Shown one piece after another: positions 1 through 5,505 of a DNA stretch of 11,385 nt. Every line of letters begins with the position of its first letter. The stretch's first letter is position 1. Position numbers and translations under genes: made by a program. The notes beneath the pieces are model-generated. The model made no database searches. It was not told where the DNA came from and saw nothing but the letters and a program-made list of their open reading frames with translations. The stretch is from an uncultured Clostridia bacterium (GTDB lineage Bacteria; Bacillota; Clostridia; Oscillospirales; Oscillospiraceae), in the NCBI GenBank assembly GCA_947167725.1, contig CAMVJF010000036.1:1-11385 (forward strand), read 5' to 3'.

Positions 1-827
1 GTGTTCTCGTTGACGACGACGCCGTGCGGGTTCATGCAGAAGGTGCGCACCATGTCCTCAAACTTCTCGGTGCGGTAGACGATCTTGCTCTCGTACAGCT
101 CATCCGTCAGCTCGGAGAAGACCTCTGCCGGCAGCTCGACGCGCACGCCGATGTCCACGCGGTTGGAATGGGTGGGGATGCCGAGCTCGCTGCAAACGCT
201 CTCCATCCACTTGCTGCCGCTGCGGCCCACGGAGATCACGCAGTCGCGGCACTCAAAACGCTCGTCTCCGGCGAGGACGGCATAGCCCCCGTCCGTCTTC
301 TCGACCGCCGTGACGGCCGTGTTGAAGAAGAAGTCGACCTTGTCTTTGAGCTCGCGGTACAGGTTTTCGAGTACGACGTAGTTGATGTCCGTGCCGAGGT
401 GGCGCACCTGTGCGTCGAGCAGGTGCAGACCGTTCTCGAGGCACTTCTTTTTCAGCTTGCTGTTCGCGGTGGAATAGAGCCTGGTGCCCTCGCCGCCGTG
501 GGCGAGGTTGATCTCGTCGACGTAGCGCATCAGCTCGATGGCCTCGCGCTTGCCGACGTGCTCAAAGAGCGTGCCGCCGAACTGGTTGGTAATGTTGTAT
601 TTTCCGTCGGAAAAGGCGCCCGCGCCGCCGAAGCCGCTCATGATACTGCACACCGGGCACTTCACGCAGCTCTTGACGGTCTTGCCGTCAATGGGGCAGC
701 GGCGCTTTTCAAGCGGACGGCCCAGCTCCAGCACCGCGATCTTCAGCCCCCGGTCGGCCCTGGCGAGTTCATAGGCCGTGAAAATGCCGCCGGGACCGGC
801 GCCGATCACTACTACATCGTATTTCAT
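1..827 (-). CDS. FAD-dependent dehydrogenase (COG2509-like), 3' end outside window
   Basis: The first 275 residues are visible and the frame is open at the window edge. The protein starts MKYDVVVIGAGPGG, a Rossmann dinucleotide-binding loop (G9, G11, G14) for FAD. A cysteine-rich stretch follows (C44, C54, C57, C60) and then SGFGGAGAFSDGKYN (residues 64-78). This combination is typical of the uncharacterised FAD-dependent dehydrogenases of COG2509, which are usually about 460 aa, so roughly the C-terminal 40 percent is missing. ATG at 827 is chosen because AAGGAG (837-842) lies 9 bases upstream. The protein is probably a cytoplasmic flavoprotein; its substrate is unknown. It is transcribed leftward, away from the tRNA, from the promoter at 920-948. 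GC-rich codon use matches the chromosome flank, not the island. Confidence 0.9.
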   Translation of the reverse strand, partial: MKYDVVVIGAGPGGIFTAYELARADRGLKIAVLELGRPLEKRRCPIDGKTVKSCVKCPVCSIMSGFGGAGAFSDGKYNITNQFGGTLFEHVGKREAIELMRYVDEINLAHGGEGTRLYSTANSKLKKKCLENGLHLLDAQVRHLGTDINYVVLENLYRELKDKVDFFFNTAVTAVEKTDGGYAVLAGDERFECRDCVISVGRSGSKWMESVCSELGIPTHSNRVDIGVRVELPAEVFSELTDELYESKIVYRTEKFEDMVRTFCMNPHGVVVNEN

Positions 828-919
828 CGTATTTCTCTCCTTGGTACGATATGTTAGAATAACAAAATCCGCCCCGATCCCCGTGGGGAATCAAGACGGC
901 CGCAAAATGTTCCTCGCTT

Positions 920-948
920 AAAATACCACAGTTTTCCTACGCCGTCAA
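920..948 (-). promoter_or_regulatory. Sigma-A-type promoter for the FAD dehydrogenase
   Basis: On the minus strand TTGACG (943-948) and TATTTT (920-925) are separated by exactly 17 bases. Transcription would begin near 912, leaving a leader of about 85 bases before the ATG at 827. A short GC-rich inverted repeat (about 876-892) lies in that leader. The assignment rests on box match and spacing only. Confidence 0.6.
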
Positions 949-1012
949 ATGAAAAAAATGTAAATCTCCTTGTCGCGCGTCCCTTCCGGGCGCATCCCCG
1001 TCGATTCCGCGC

Positions 1013-1041
1013 TTGCGTTTGCGCCGCGGCTGTTGTATAAT
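1013..1041 (+). promoter_or_regulatory. Sigma-A-type promoter for tRNA-Pro
   Basis: TTGCGT (1013-1018) and a consensus TATAAT (1036-1041) are separated by 17 bases. The start would fall near 1048, about 57 bases before the tRNA. It is divergent from the promoter at 920-948. Confidence 0.65.
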
Positions 1042-1104
1042 ACTTCCGCTCGAAGATGCCCTCGCAAACCGCGGAAACGAAATAGAGCGGGTTTCTTCTG
1101 ACGA

Positions 1105-1180
1105 CCGGGTGTAGCGCAGCTGGTAGCGCGCTTGGTTTGGGACCAAGATGCCGGGGGTTCAAATCCCTTCACTCGGACCA
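1105..1180 (+). tRNA. tRNA-Pro (anticodon UGG)
   Basis: This is a full 76-base cloverleaf. The acceptor stem CCGGGTG pairs with CACTCGG with one G-U pair. The anticodon stem is CTTGG/CCAAG around the loop TTTGGGA, giving anticodon TGG at 1138-1140. The T arm carries GTTCAAAT, the D arm contains AGCGCAGC and GGTAGC, and CCA is encoded at 1178-1180. It has its own promoter and terminator, so it is a single-gene unit. Its 3' side borders the AT-rich island. tRNA 3' ends are common integration sites, but no duplicated copy of the tRNA end was found at the far side of the island. Confidence 0.97.
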
Positions 1181-1185
1181 TTTTG

Positions 1186-1226
1186 AAATTGGAGTTGATA
1201 CGCGTTCGTATCAACTCCAATTTTTT
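1186..1226 (+). terminator. Intrinsic terminator of tRNA-Pro
   Basis: A 17-bp perfect stem (1186-1202 with 1207-1223) closes a CGTT loop and is followed by T residues to 1226. It begins only six bases after the tRNA CCA. It marks the end of the native tRNA unit and the approximate left edge of the AT-rich segment. Confidence 0.9.
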
Positions 1227-1423
1227 GCATTATCAGCTTGTTTTTGACGAAGAAAGTGACACTTCTCGACACTCGGTTTTCGGTTTTCAGAAGAAATCGT
1301 ATGCGAGTTAAGAAAAACGTGTACGAGATGGGTGTTTTCGTTTGCAAGATGAGAGAGAAATCGTGTGTAATGTACTATCTGAATCTACACCACCAAAAAG
1401 AAGAAGACTTTTTCACATGCTTA

Positions 1424-1432
1424 TGATATAAT
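1424..1432 (+). promoter_or_regulatory. Extended -10 promoter for the R-M operon
   Basis: TGATATAAT gives an extended -10 element (TG at 1424-1425, TATAAT at 1427-1432). No good -35 box is present at 16-18 bases, which an extended -10 can tolerate. The transcript would carry a leader of about 210 bases containing the inverted repeat at 1468-1545. Confidence 0.45.
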
Positions 1433-1467
1433 AATAAGAGGCATAGATGTGTCATCGGGATTATTTT

Positions 1468-1545
1468 ACCATTTCAAACGATAATTGCCAAAAGTGCCTT
1501 TCCTCCCAAATTATGATTTCAATTTTGGAAATCGTTTGGTATGGT
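1468..1545. repeat. Long imperfect inverted repeat in the R-M leader
   Basis: Three blocks on the left, ACCAT (1468-1472), CAAACGAT (1475-1482) and CCAAAA (1488-1493), recur inverted and in matching order on the right as TTTTGG (1523-1528), ATCGTTTG (1531-1538) and ATGGT (1541-1545). Nineteen of about 25 paired positions match exactly in blocks, around a 29-base loop. A second CCAAATT (1507-1513) can compete for the same AATTTTGG (1521-1528), so two exclusive hairpins are possible. It has no T-run, so it is not a simple terminator. Its function is unknown. Confidence 0.6.
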
Positions 1546-1655
1546 CAGTAAATGGAAATACGGGAGAACAGGCCTTTATCTTTAACAGTCGCTGGTTTTA
1601 TTAAACCCACGATGGTGCTTTTGATGCTTTTCGCGATATGAAGGAGAAAACATGA
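1485..1655 (+). other. Possible remnant of a gene upstream of the methyltransferase
   Basis: One frame reads as plausible protein from 1485 to 1601 (including NGNTGEQAFIFNSRWFY), hits TAA at 1602-1604, and continues as THDGAFDAFRDMKEKT to a TGA at 1653-1655. That TGA overlaps the methyltransferase start as ATGA, a layout usual for translationally coupled genes. It has no start codon with a ribosome binding site and no recognised family. It may be the tail of a gene lost on acquisition of the island, or chance. Confidence 0.2.
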
Positions 1656-2803
1656 GTAAGCCAAATCTGACTTCAGTAGAGTTATTTGCAGGGATCGGCG
1701 GATTCCGACTTGCCGCAGACATGAATGGCATAAACACAATTTGGGCAAATGATATCGATCATACTGCTGTTTCAGTTTATAAAGATAATTTTGGTGATAA
1801 AGAAATTGTGGAGGGCGATATCCACGATTATCTGGAGTGTATCCCAAACCACGACTTTCTGACTGGTGGATTCCCTTGTCAGCCTTTTTCCAAAGCAGGG
1901 AAAAAGAAAGGAATCTCCGATTATAGGGGCACGTTATTTGAGGTAATTGTAGAAATATTAAAAAAGAAAAATCCGAGATATTTTCTACTTGAGAATGTAA
2001 ACAGCCTTTTGTTTATGGAAAATGGAGACCATTTCCGGACTATCTTGTCTGCACTTTCTCAACTTGATTATAAAATCGAATGGCGTGTTTTTAATGCCGC
2101 ATCATTTGGATTACCGCAACATAGAGAGCGTGTCATTATCTCTGGATCAAAGGACGTTTCTTTTTCTGATACTTATTTCCTTACAGCCGAAGATGAAGCC
2201 CAACTAAAAAATGGCGTTATTGATTCTGTCGCTCGGTTTGAGAGATGGAGAGCGATCGAAACAAGTACAGGCAAGTTCAAAACATGGGGAATGGCAATGC
2301 AAGGTTTTTTTGTAACAGCCGATGTTTGTGAGTGCCAGTATGAATCTCATACTAAACTAAAGGCTGTTCTTGAAACAAGTCCTGACCCTTCGTTTGATTT
2401 TACTGAAGATACACTTGAGAGAATTAAGAAAAGCCAGTTCGTAAACAAGTACTTCAACGGTGTGCAGATTTTGTATAATCAAGCGGGTGGCGCAAGAATG
2501 GGCTACTCAATATTTGGAACGGAAGGGATTGCGCCTACTCTTACGGCTTCAACAAGTCGACACTATGAAAGATATCAAGTCGGTGATCGATTTAGAAGAC
2601 TAACTAATATTGAGTACGCACGAATCCAAGGTTTTCCTGATCATCATTGTGATGCAACGTCTCCATATAATCAATACAAATTATATGGAAATGCCGTTCC
2701 ACCTATAATGGTCTCCTACGCAATGGAAAAAATAGTTAACAGACAGTATAGAACAATAGAAAAGCAAACATATGACCTGTTTGATTTGGTGGAGGTAGTC
2801 TAA
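1652..2803 (+). CDS. dcm: DNA (cytosine-5-)-methyltransferase, type II R-M
   Basis: This 383-aa enzyme transfers a methyl group from SAM to C5 of cytosine in a specific DNA site. The ordered C5-MTase motifs are all visible: motif I ELFAGIGGFRLA (10-21), motif IV GGFPCQPFS with catalytic C76, motif VI ENV (114-116), motif VIII QHRER (156-160), motif IX RRLTNIEYARIQGFPD (315-330) and motif X YGNAVPPIM (345-353). The target recognition domain (about 185-312) contains GTEGIAPTLTAS; the recognised site cannot be read from it. AAGGAG (1641-1646) supports the ATG at 1652. The stop overlaps the next start as TAATG, so the two genes are probably translationally coupled as methylase plus nuclease. Codon use is AT-rich, unlike both flanks, which supports horizontal transfer. 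No controller protein or vsr gene is nearby. The dcm symbol marks the family, not an E. coli Dcm orthologue. Confidence 0.96.
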   Translation: MSKPNLTSVELFAGIGGFRLAADMNGINTIWANDIDHTAVSVYKDNFGDKEIVEGDIHDYLECIPNHDFLTGGFPCQPFSKAGKKKGISDYRGTLFEVIVEILKKKNPRYFLLENVNSLLFMENGDHFRTILSALSQLDYKIEWRVFNAASFGLPQHRERVIISGSKDVSFSDTYFLTAEDEAQLKNGVIDSVARFERWRAIETSTGKFKTWGMAMQGFFVTADVCECQYESHTKLKAVLETSPDPSFDFTEDTLERIKKSQFVNKYFNGVQILYNQAGGARMGYSIFGTEGIAPTLTASTSRHYERYQVGDRFRRLTNIEYARIQGFPDHHCDATSPYNQYKLYGNAVPPIMVSYAMEKIVNRQYRTIEKQTYDLFDLVEVV

Positions 2804-3630
2804 TGCCAACTATCCAAGAGAGAAAACAAACAATTAAAGATAATATTCCATTGATTCTTGAAAAAATCAATGGAATACTCACCGGGCAGCATCTTGATGA
2901 GATTACACCTATTTTGGCAAGAATAGACAGAACTGGACACCTGCCACATTGGTTTAACGCTCTGAATGCTGAAGGTCGTTTACCAAATCTTGATGGAAAA
3001 ACAGTCGGAAGTGTTATCGAAAAACTGCTTGTTTGTGTTTTAGAGAAATTTGTTTTTAATTCTGAATTTCAGTTAAGCGTCAATCCTGCAAGAGGCGTCG
3101 ATATTCCGGAACTCGAGCTCGGCGTTAAGTCTCCTTCAACAAATTATTGTACAAGTGAGCCGTACTTTTCTGCTTATGAGCGTTTACTTGGCAACGAATA
3201 TGATGCTCTTATTCTGTTAACGAATTACCAGGAAGCGAAAAAGCATACTCCTTTCAGCCTCCAGATACTTCAAATTAAGTATCTCACAGGAACTGAAATT
3301 GCAGACACAAAGCTTTGTAGATTAGCAAAAGCTATTCGGGAACAGTATGAAGATGAATTCTTGCAAAAGAAGATCATACGCTTCCTATCATATGTTAATC
3401 AGAGTGACTGGGAGGCAAACTGTGTACTTAAACTGATTGATAGTGTTTTAATTCAGCATGAATCATTAAGCTCCGCGGTTATTAGCTTTGAAAGAGACTT
3501 CAGAAAGAAGAATTCTTCAAACGCGCGAAAAGGGAAACCACTAATTCCAGAAGACTCTCTTGAAAGAATACAAAGAATAACAGCGTTCACGCCAGTAGAG
3601 CAGGGAATTGTATCTGCTGCAGAAAACTAG
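2803..3630 (+). CDS. Putative type II restriction endonuclease, possibly truncated by TAG
   Basis: This 275-aa protein is not recognised as a named family with certainty. It starts one base inside the methyltransferase stop, with GGAGGT (2791-2796) six bases upstream. That position is the classic one for the cognate nuclease of an R-M pair. A candidate active-site strand reads GVDIPELELGVKS (residues 98-110), with D100, E103, E105 and K109, preceded by a helix carrying E73 and E81. This resembles PD-(D/E)xK nucleases, but the residue two before K109 is G, so the motif is not canonical. YFSAYERLLGNEYDALILLT (121-140) would follow as helix and strand. The stop is TAG at 3628, yet the same frame stays open for 55 more codons, so the gene may be truncated or the true length may be about 331 codons. 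Assignment rests mainly on context. Confidence 0.62.
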   Translation: MPTIQERKQTIKDNIPLILEKINGILTGQHLDEITPILARIDRTGHLPHWFNALNAEGRLPNLDGKTVGSVIEKLLVCVLEKFVFNSEFQLSVNPARGVDIPELELGVKSPSTNYCTSEPYFSAYERLLGNEYDALILLTNYQEAKKHTPFSLQILQIKYLTGTEIADTKLCRLAKAIREQYEDEFLQKKIIRFLSYVNQSDWEANCVLKLIDSVLIQHESLSSAVISFERDFRKKNSSNARKGKPLIPEDSLERIQRITAFTPVEQGIVSAAEN

Positions 3631-3798
3631 GTAATCTTAACGCAGAAAGATAACGGAAGATATCCCAACGACAACGAGTGGCATCGGTTTTTAACGAGTC
3701 CGCTCGATGGGAAAATTGGTATGAGCTTTGCGCTACAATGGCGTTATAATTTTGGTGTATTATTCAATGCGTCACCAGAAGAAGATGATGAGGAGTAG
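3631..3798 (+). pseudogene. In-frame continuation of the nuclease beyond TAG
   Basis: Directly after the TAG at 3628-3630 the same reading frame continues for 55 codons to a TAG at 3796-3798. It reads like real protein: it includes YPNDNEWHRFLTSPLDGKIG and LQWRYNFGVLFNAS, and ends in an acidic tail EEDDEE. No ribosome binding site or good start codon opens it independently; ATG 3721 lacks one. The simplest reading is that a nonsense mutation split one longer nuclease gene. Alternatives are a fragment of another protein, a sequencing error at the TAG, or chance openness. Confidence 0.4.
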
Positions 3799-3938
3799 AA
3801 CTCATTATTGACCGAGAAATACCTATTTCTCCACTATTTGACAAGCAGAGTCCAAATGAAAATGCGCTTGCTTCTGTGAAAGAACATGAAAAAGCCCTTT
3901 GGAATAATCACTTGACTTTTTTGATTTTCAGAGCGTAA
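3792..3938 (+). other. Coding-like fragment before the SHOCT gene
   Basis: A different frame (+2 relative to the nuclease) is open for 48 codons to TAA at 3936. It contains REIPISPLFDKQSPNENAL and EHEKALWNNHLTFLIFRA. There is no start codon with a ribosome binding site, only GTA/ATT-type codons near GAGGAG (3790-3795). No family is recognised. It may be the tail of a decayed gene of the donor element. Otherwise the stretch 3799-3980 holds TTGACT (3912-3917), a possible -35 box without a convincing -10, and the hairpin at 3940-3977. Confidence 0.2.
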
Positions 3939-3939
3939 G

Positions 3940-3977
3940 TATTCTCCATGCCGAAAGGCAAAAGAAAAAGGAGAATG
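3940..3977 (+). promoter_or_regulatory. Hairpin that can hide the SHOCT ribosome binding site
   Basis: ATTCTCC (3941-3947) is the exact complement of GGAGAAT (3970-3976), which contains the GGAG core of the next gene's ribosome binding site; a flanking G-U pair adds one more (3940/3977). Nested inside is TGCC-GAAA-GGCA (3949-3960), a stem closed by a GNRA tetraloop. The structure would reduce translation of the SHOCT-like gene unless opened. This is seen as complementarity only. Confidence 0.45.
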
Positions 3978-3980
3978 AAT

Positions 3981-4154
3981 ATGGAAATGGCAGATGATAA
4001 GCAGAAGCGTCAAGTTGATTATTTGATTTCGATGGCATTGATGAAAGAGATGAAGGATGAGGGTATTATCAGCAAGGATTCCTTGATAGTAGCCGAGGAA
4101 GTAATCGCCTCAAAGTTCAAACCGTATTGCCGATACAAAGATTTTGAGCTGTAA
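3981..4154 (+). CDS. Small SHOCT-like protein
   Basis: This 57-aa, mostly helical, charged protein contains YLISMALMKEMKDEGIISKD (residues 14-33), followed by AEEVIASKF. The pattern of a helix, a GII turn and an acidic second helix matches the short oligomerisation motif called SHOCT. In Firmicutes, stand-alone SHOCT-like proteins of this length often sit next to serine recombinases in mobile elements; no recombinase is present here. ATG 3981 is preferred because AAGGAG (3968-3973) is seven bases upstream; the in-frame ATG at 3948 would add a basic leader (MPKGKRKRRMN) that lies inside the hairpin and has no ribosome binding site. It lies 38 bases before the DUF4062 gene and is probably cotranscribed with it. 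The exact role is unknown. Confidence 0.65.
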   Translation: MEMADDKQKRQVDYLISMALMKEMKDEGIISKDSLIVAEEVIASKFKPYCRYKDFEL

Positions 4155-4192
4155 GTCAATGGTTATTGTTGGTACTCTAATGAGGTGTAATG

Positions 4193-5200
4193 ATGACAGA
4201 CAAAAAATACCAGGTGTTCATAAGCTCGACATATGCAGATTTGAAAGAAGAGCGACGTAAAATTCTAGATGTCCTACTGATGGCTGATTGTATCCCAGCG
4301 GGCATGGAAGCTTTTGTTGCTTCTGATACAGAGCAATTTGAAGTGATAAAAAAAGTTATAGAGCTTTGTGATTATTATGTGCTGATAATTGGAAAGCGAT
4401 ATGGCTCAATTAACCCGAGTACAGGCTTGAGCTATACAGAAATGGAATACGAGTATGCAAAAGATTTTGGAATCCCTGTCCTTGTATTTGCACTCGACGA
4501 GTCTGTTACTTTGCCAGAGGACAAAACTGAAACTGATGAAGAGAGAATAGCCGCATTAGCATCATTTAGAAAGAAAGCATTAACAAACAGACTTGCTACT
4601 ATTTGGAAAACGCAAGAAGAACTCGTTGGAACAGTTGCAGTATCTATTATGAGGGCAATTAAAGAGATTCAGCGACCTGGTTGGCAACGGGCTACAGAAT
4701 ATGACGAAGCTTCTTTAAGACGCGAGATAATGGATTTACAGACGAAGAATTCTAAAACAACAGCTGAACTAAATACCGTTCAAAAAGAACTCATGGCATT
4801 GAAAACAGAAACGGAGCTAGCATTTGAAGACTACAAGGTCAGAATAGATTATACACGACATGTTACTGGCTATGCACCGACTCATGGTAGAATTGACCGG
4901 ACCTTTACTGAGCTGTTTAGAATTGTTTCAATTGAGATGATGGATGTTGCGCTTACAGAAAAAGCGATTTCAGATTGTCTTCGTATGATTTTGTTTAAGG
5001 AGGACTCCTATTTATATTCATTCACAAATCCTCAATTTGTCAAGGTGTTGCTAAATCAATTTAAGGCATTAGGATTGATCTACTCTAAATGGAGTAATGA
5101 TAAATCGAATCTGTATTGGGGACTTACTACAAAAGGAGAGATTGAAAGAAACAAAATGATTCTAGTACCAAAAAACAATGTGGATGGCCAAAGCGAATAG
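4193..5200 (+). CDS. DUF4062 domain protein with coiled coil and winged-helix-like C-terminus
   Basis: This 335-aa cytoplasmic protein has three visible parts. Residues 5-95 are a DUF4062 domain: YQVFISSTYADLKEERR at the start, then CDYYVLIIGKRYGSI (59-73) and SYTEMEYEYAK (80-90), the conserved block that closes the pocket. DUF4062 is a Rossmann-like domain, thought to be TIR-like, found N-terminal to effectors, NTPases and other putative defence proteins. Residues 172-215 are a likely coiled coil. Residues 235-318 (KAISDCLRMIL ... FKALGLIYSKW ... LTTKGEIERNK) look like a winged helix. ATG 4193 is chosen over 4190 because GAGGTG (4182-4187) is then five bases upstream. Position next to an R-M pair suggests a phage-defence or stress-sensing role. 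It has no STAND NTPase or TPR repeats, unlike many DUF4062 proteins. Codon use is AT-rich like the rest of the island. Confidence 0.88.
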   Translation: MTDKKYQVFISSTYADLKEERRKILDVLLMADCIPAGMEAFVASDTEQFEVIKKVIELCDYYVLIIGKRYGSINPSTGLSYTEMEYEYAKDFGIPVLVFALDESVTLPEDKTETDEERIAALASFRKKALTNRLATIWKTQEELVGTVAVSIMRAIKEIQRPGWQRATEYDEASLRREIMDLQTKNSKTTAELNTVQKELMALKTETELAFEDYKVRIDYTRHVTGYAPTHGRIDRTFTELFRIVSIEMMDVALTEKAISDCLRMILFKEDSYLYSFTNPQFVKVLLNQFKALGLIYSKWSNDKSNLYWGLTTKGEIERNKMILVPKNNVDGQSE

Positions 5201-5239
5201 ATGGCATATTCCAAGCCGGAATGTGGAACGGTTTCATTG

Positions 5240-5331
5240 ATGCACCCCACCCATCGAAAATGCACCCCACCTCCGAAAAATGCACCCCGGGCAGAGTAAA
5301 ATGCACCCCGCCTTGACCCCGGGGTGCATTT
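5240..5331. repeat. Phased TGCACCCC direct repeats plus inverted copy
   Basis: TGCACCCC occurs at 5241-5248, 5261-5268, 5281-5288 and 5302-5309, so starts are 20, 20 and 21 bases apart, about two helical turns. Copies two to four are preceded by AAA. An inverted GGGGTGCA lies at 5321-5328 and forms an 11-bp perfect stem with copy four (5299-5309 with 5321-5331). Such helically phased copies look like protein-binding sites. Several repeated transposase-binding sites near each end are known for IS21-family elements, so this may be a relic end of one; plasmid-type iterons are an alternative. The repeats start 40 bases after the DUF4062 stop and close the AT-rich segment. No transposase is present. 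Confidence 0.85.
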
Positions 5332-5358
5332 GGTATCAGAATTAGCGTGATTTGTCAC

Positions 5359-5395
5359 GTCGTCGCAAGCTTCCTATTGCTTGCGACGACTTTTT
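5359..5395 (+). terminator. Intrinsic terminator at the right edge of the island
   Basis: GTCGTCGCAAGC (5359-5370) and its exact complement (5379-5390) form a 12-bp stem with an 8-base loop, followed by TTTTT (5391-5395). It would stop plus-strand transcription from the island before the downstream methyltransferase. Its GC-rich stem fits the chromosome more than the island. Confidence 0.85.
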
Positions 5396-5417
5396 CGTTT
5401 CAATCGCGGCATGACTC

Positions 5418-5458
5418 CCGCCCCGGATTTGAACTTATCCGGGGCGGTATGGTATAAC
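5418..5458 (+). promoter_or_regulatory. Putative promoter with overlapping dyad for the SAM methyltransferase
   Basis: TTGAAC (5429-5434) and TATAAC (5453-5458) are 18 bases apart, about 48 bases before the ATG at 5506. An 11-bp perfect inverted repeat, CCGCCCCGGAT (5418-5428) and its complement (5437-5447), brackets the -35 box, which lies in the loop. It has no T-run, so an operator is more likely than a terminator. No adjacent regulator gene is seen. Confidence 0.4.
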
Positions 5459-5505
5459 GGGAGCGGAGAACGGTCTGCGCAGGGCGGAAAGCGAGGCGAG
5501 CTGAA

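Larger units (their letters stand above)
1227..1651. other. AT-rich gene-free leader before the R-M operon
   Basis: This 425-base stretch lies between the tRNA terminator and the methyltransferase ATG. It holds a probable promoter (1424-1432), a long imperfect inverted repeat (1468-1545) and a short run of coding-like sequence (1485-1655). The 62-codon frame at 1238-1426 starts with TTG, lacks a ribosome binding site and has no recognisable motif, so it is not called. A 34-codon frame from ATG 1447, with a CxxC, lies just behind the -10 box and has a weak GAGG; it is too weak to call. Base composition already matches the island. Confidence 0.6.

Noticed and set aside
24..857. 277-codon plus-strand frame
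   Set aside because: It is the complement of the FAD dehydrogenase, whose start has a good ribosome binding site and a Rossmann motif.
945..1220. Minus-strand frame with GFEPPASWSQTKRATSC
   Set aside because: It is the antisense of tRNA-Pro, a well-known source of spurious protein annotations.
1238..1426. 62-codon plus-strand frame
   Set aside because: It has a TTG start, no ribosome binding site and no recognisable motif; the frame probably arises by chance.
5240..5331. CRISPR array
   Set aside because: The repeat core is 8-9 bases with 11-13 base spacers, far below CRISPR size, and no cas gene is present.
1150..5400. Direct att repeats flanking the island
   Set aside because: No copy of the tRNA 3' end or its following bases was found by eye at 5200-5460, and no integrase gene is visible.
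5418..5447. tRNA-like T arm (TTCAAATCC on the minus strand), possibly an att copy of tRNA-Pro
   Set aside because: It is in inverted orientation to the tRNA, lacks an acceptor stem match and does not repeat the tRNA 3' end.
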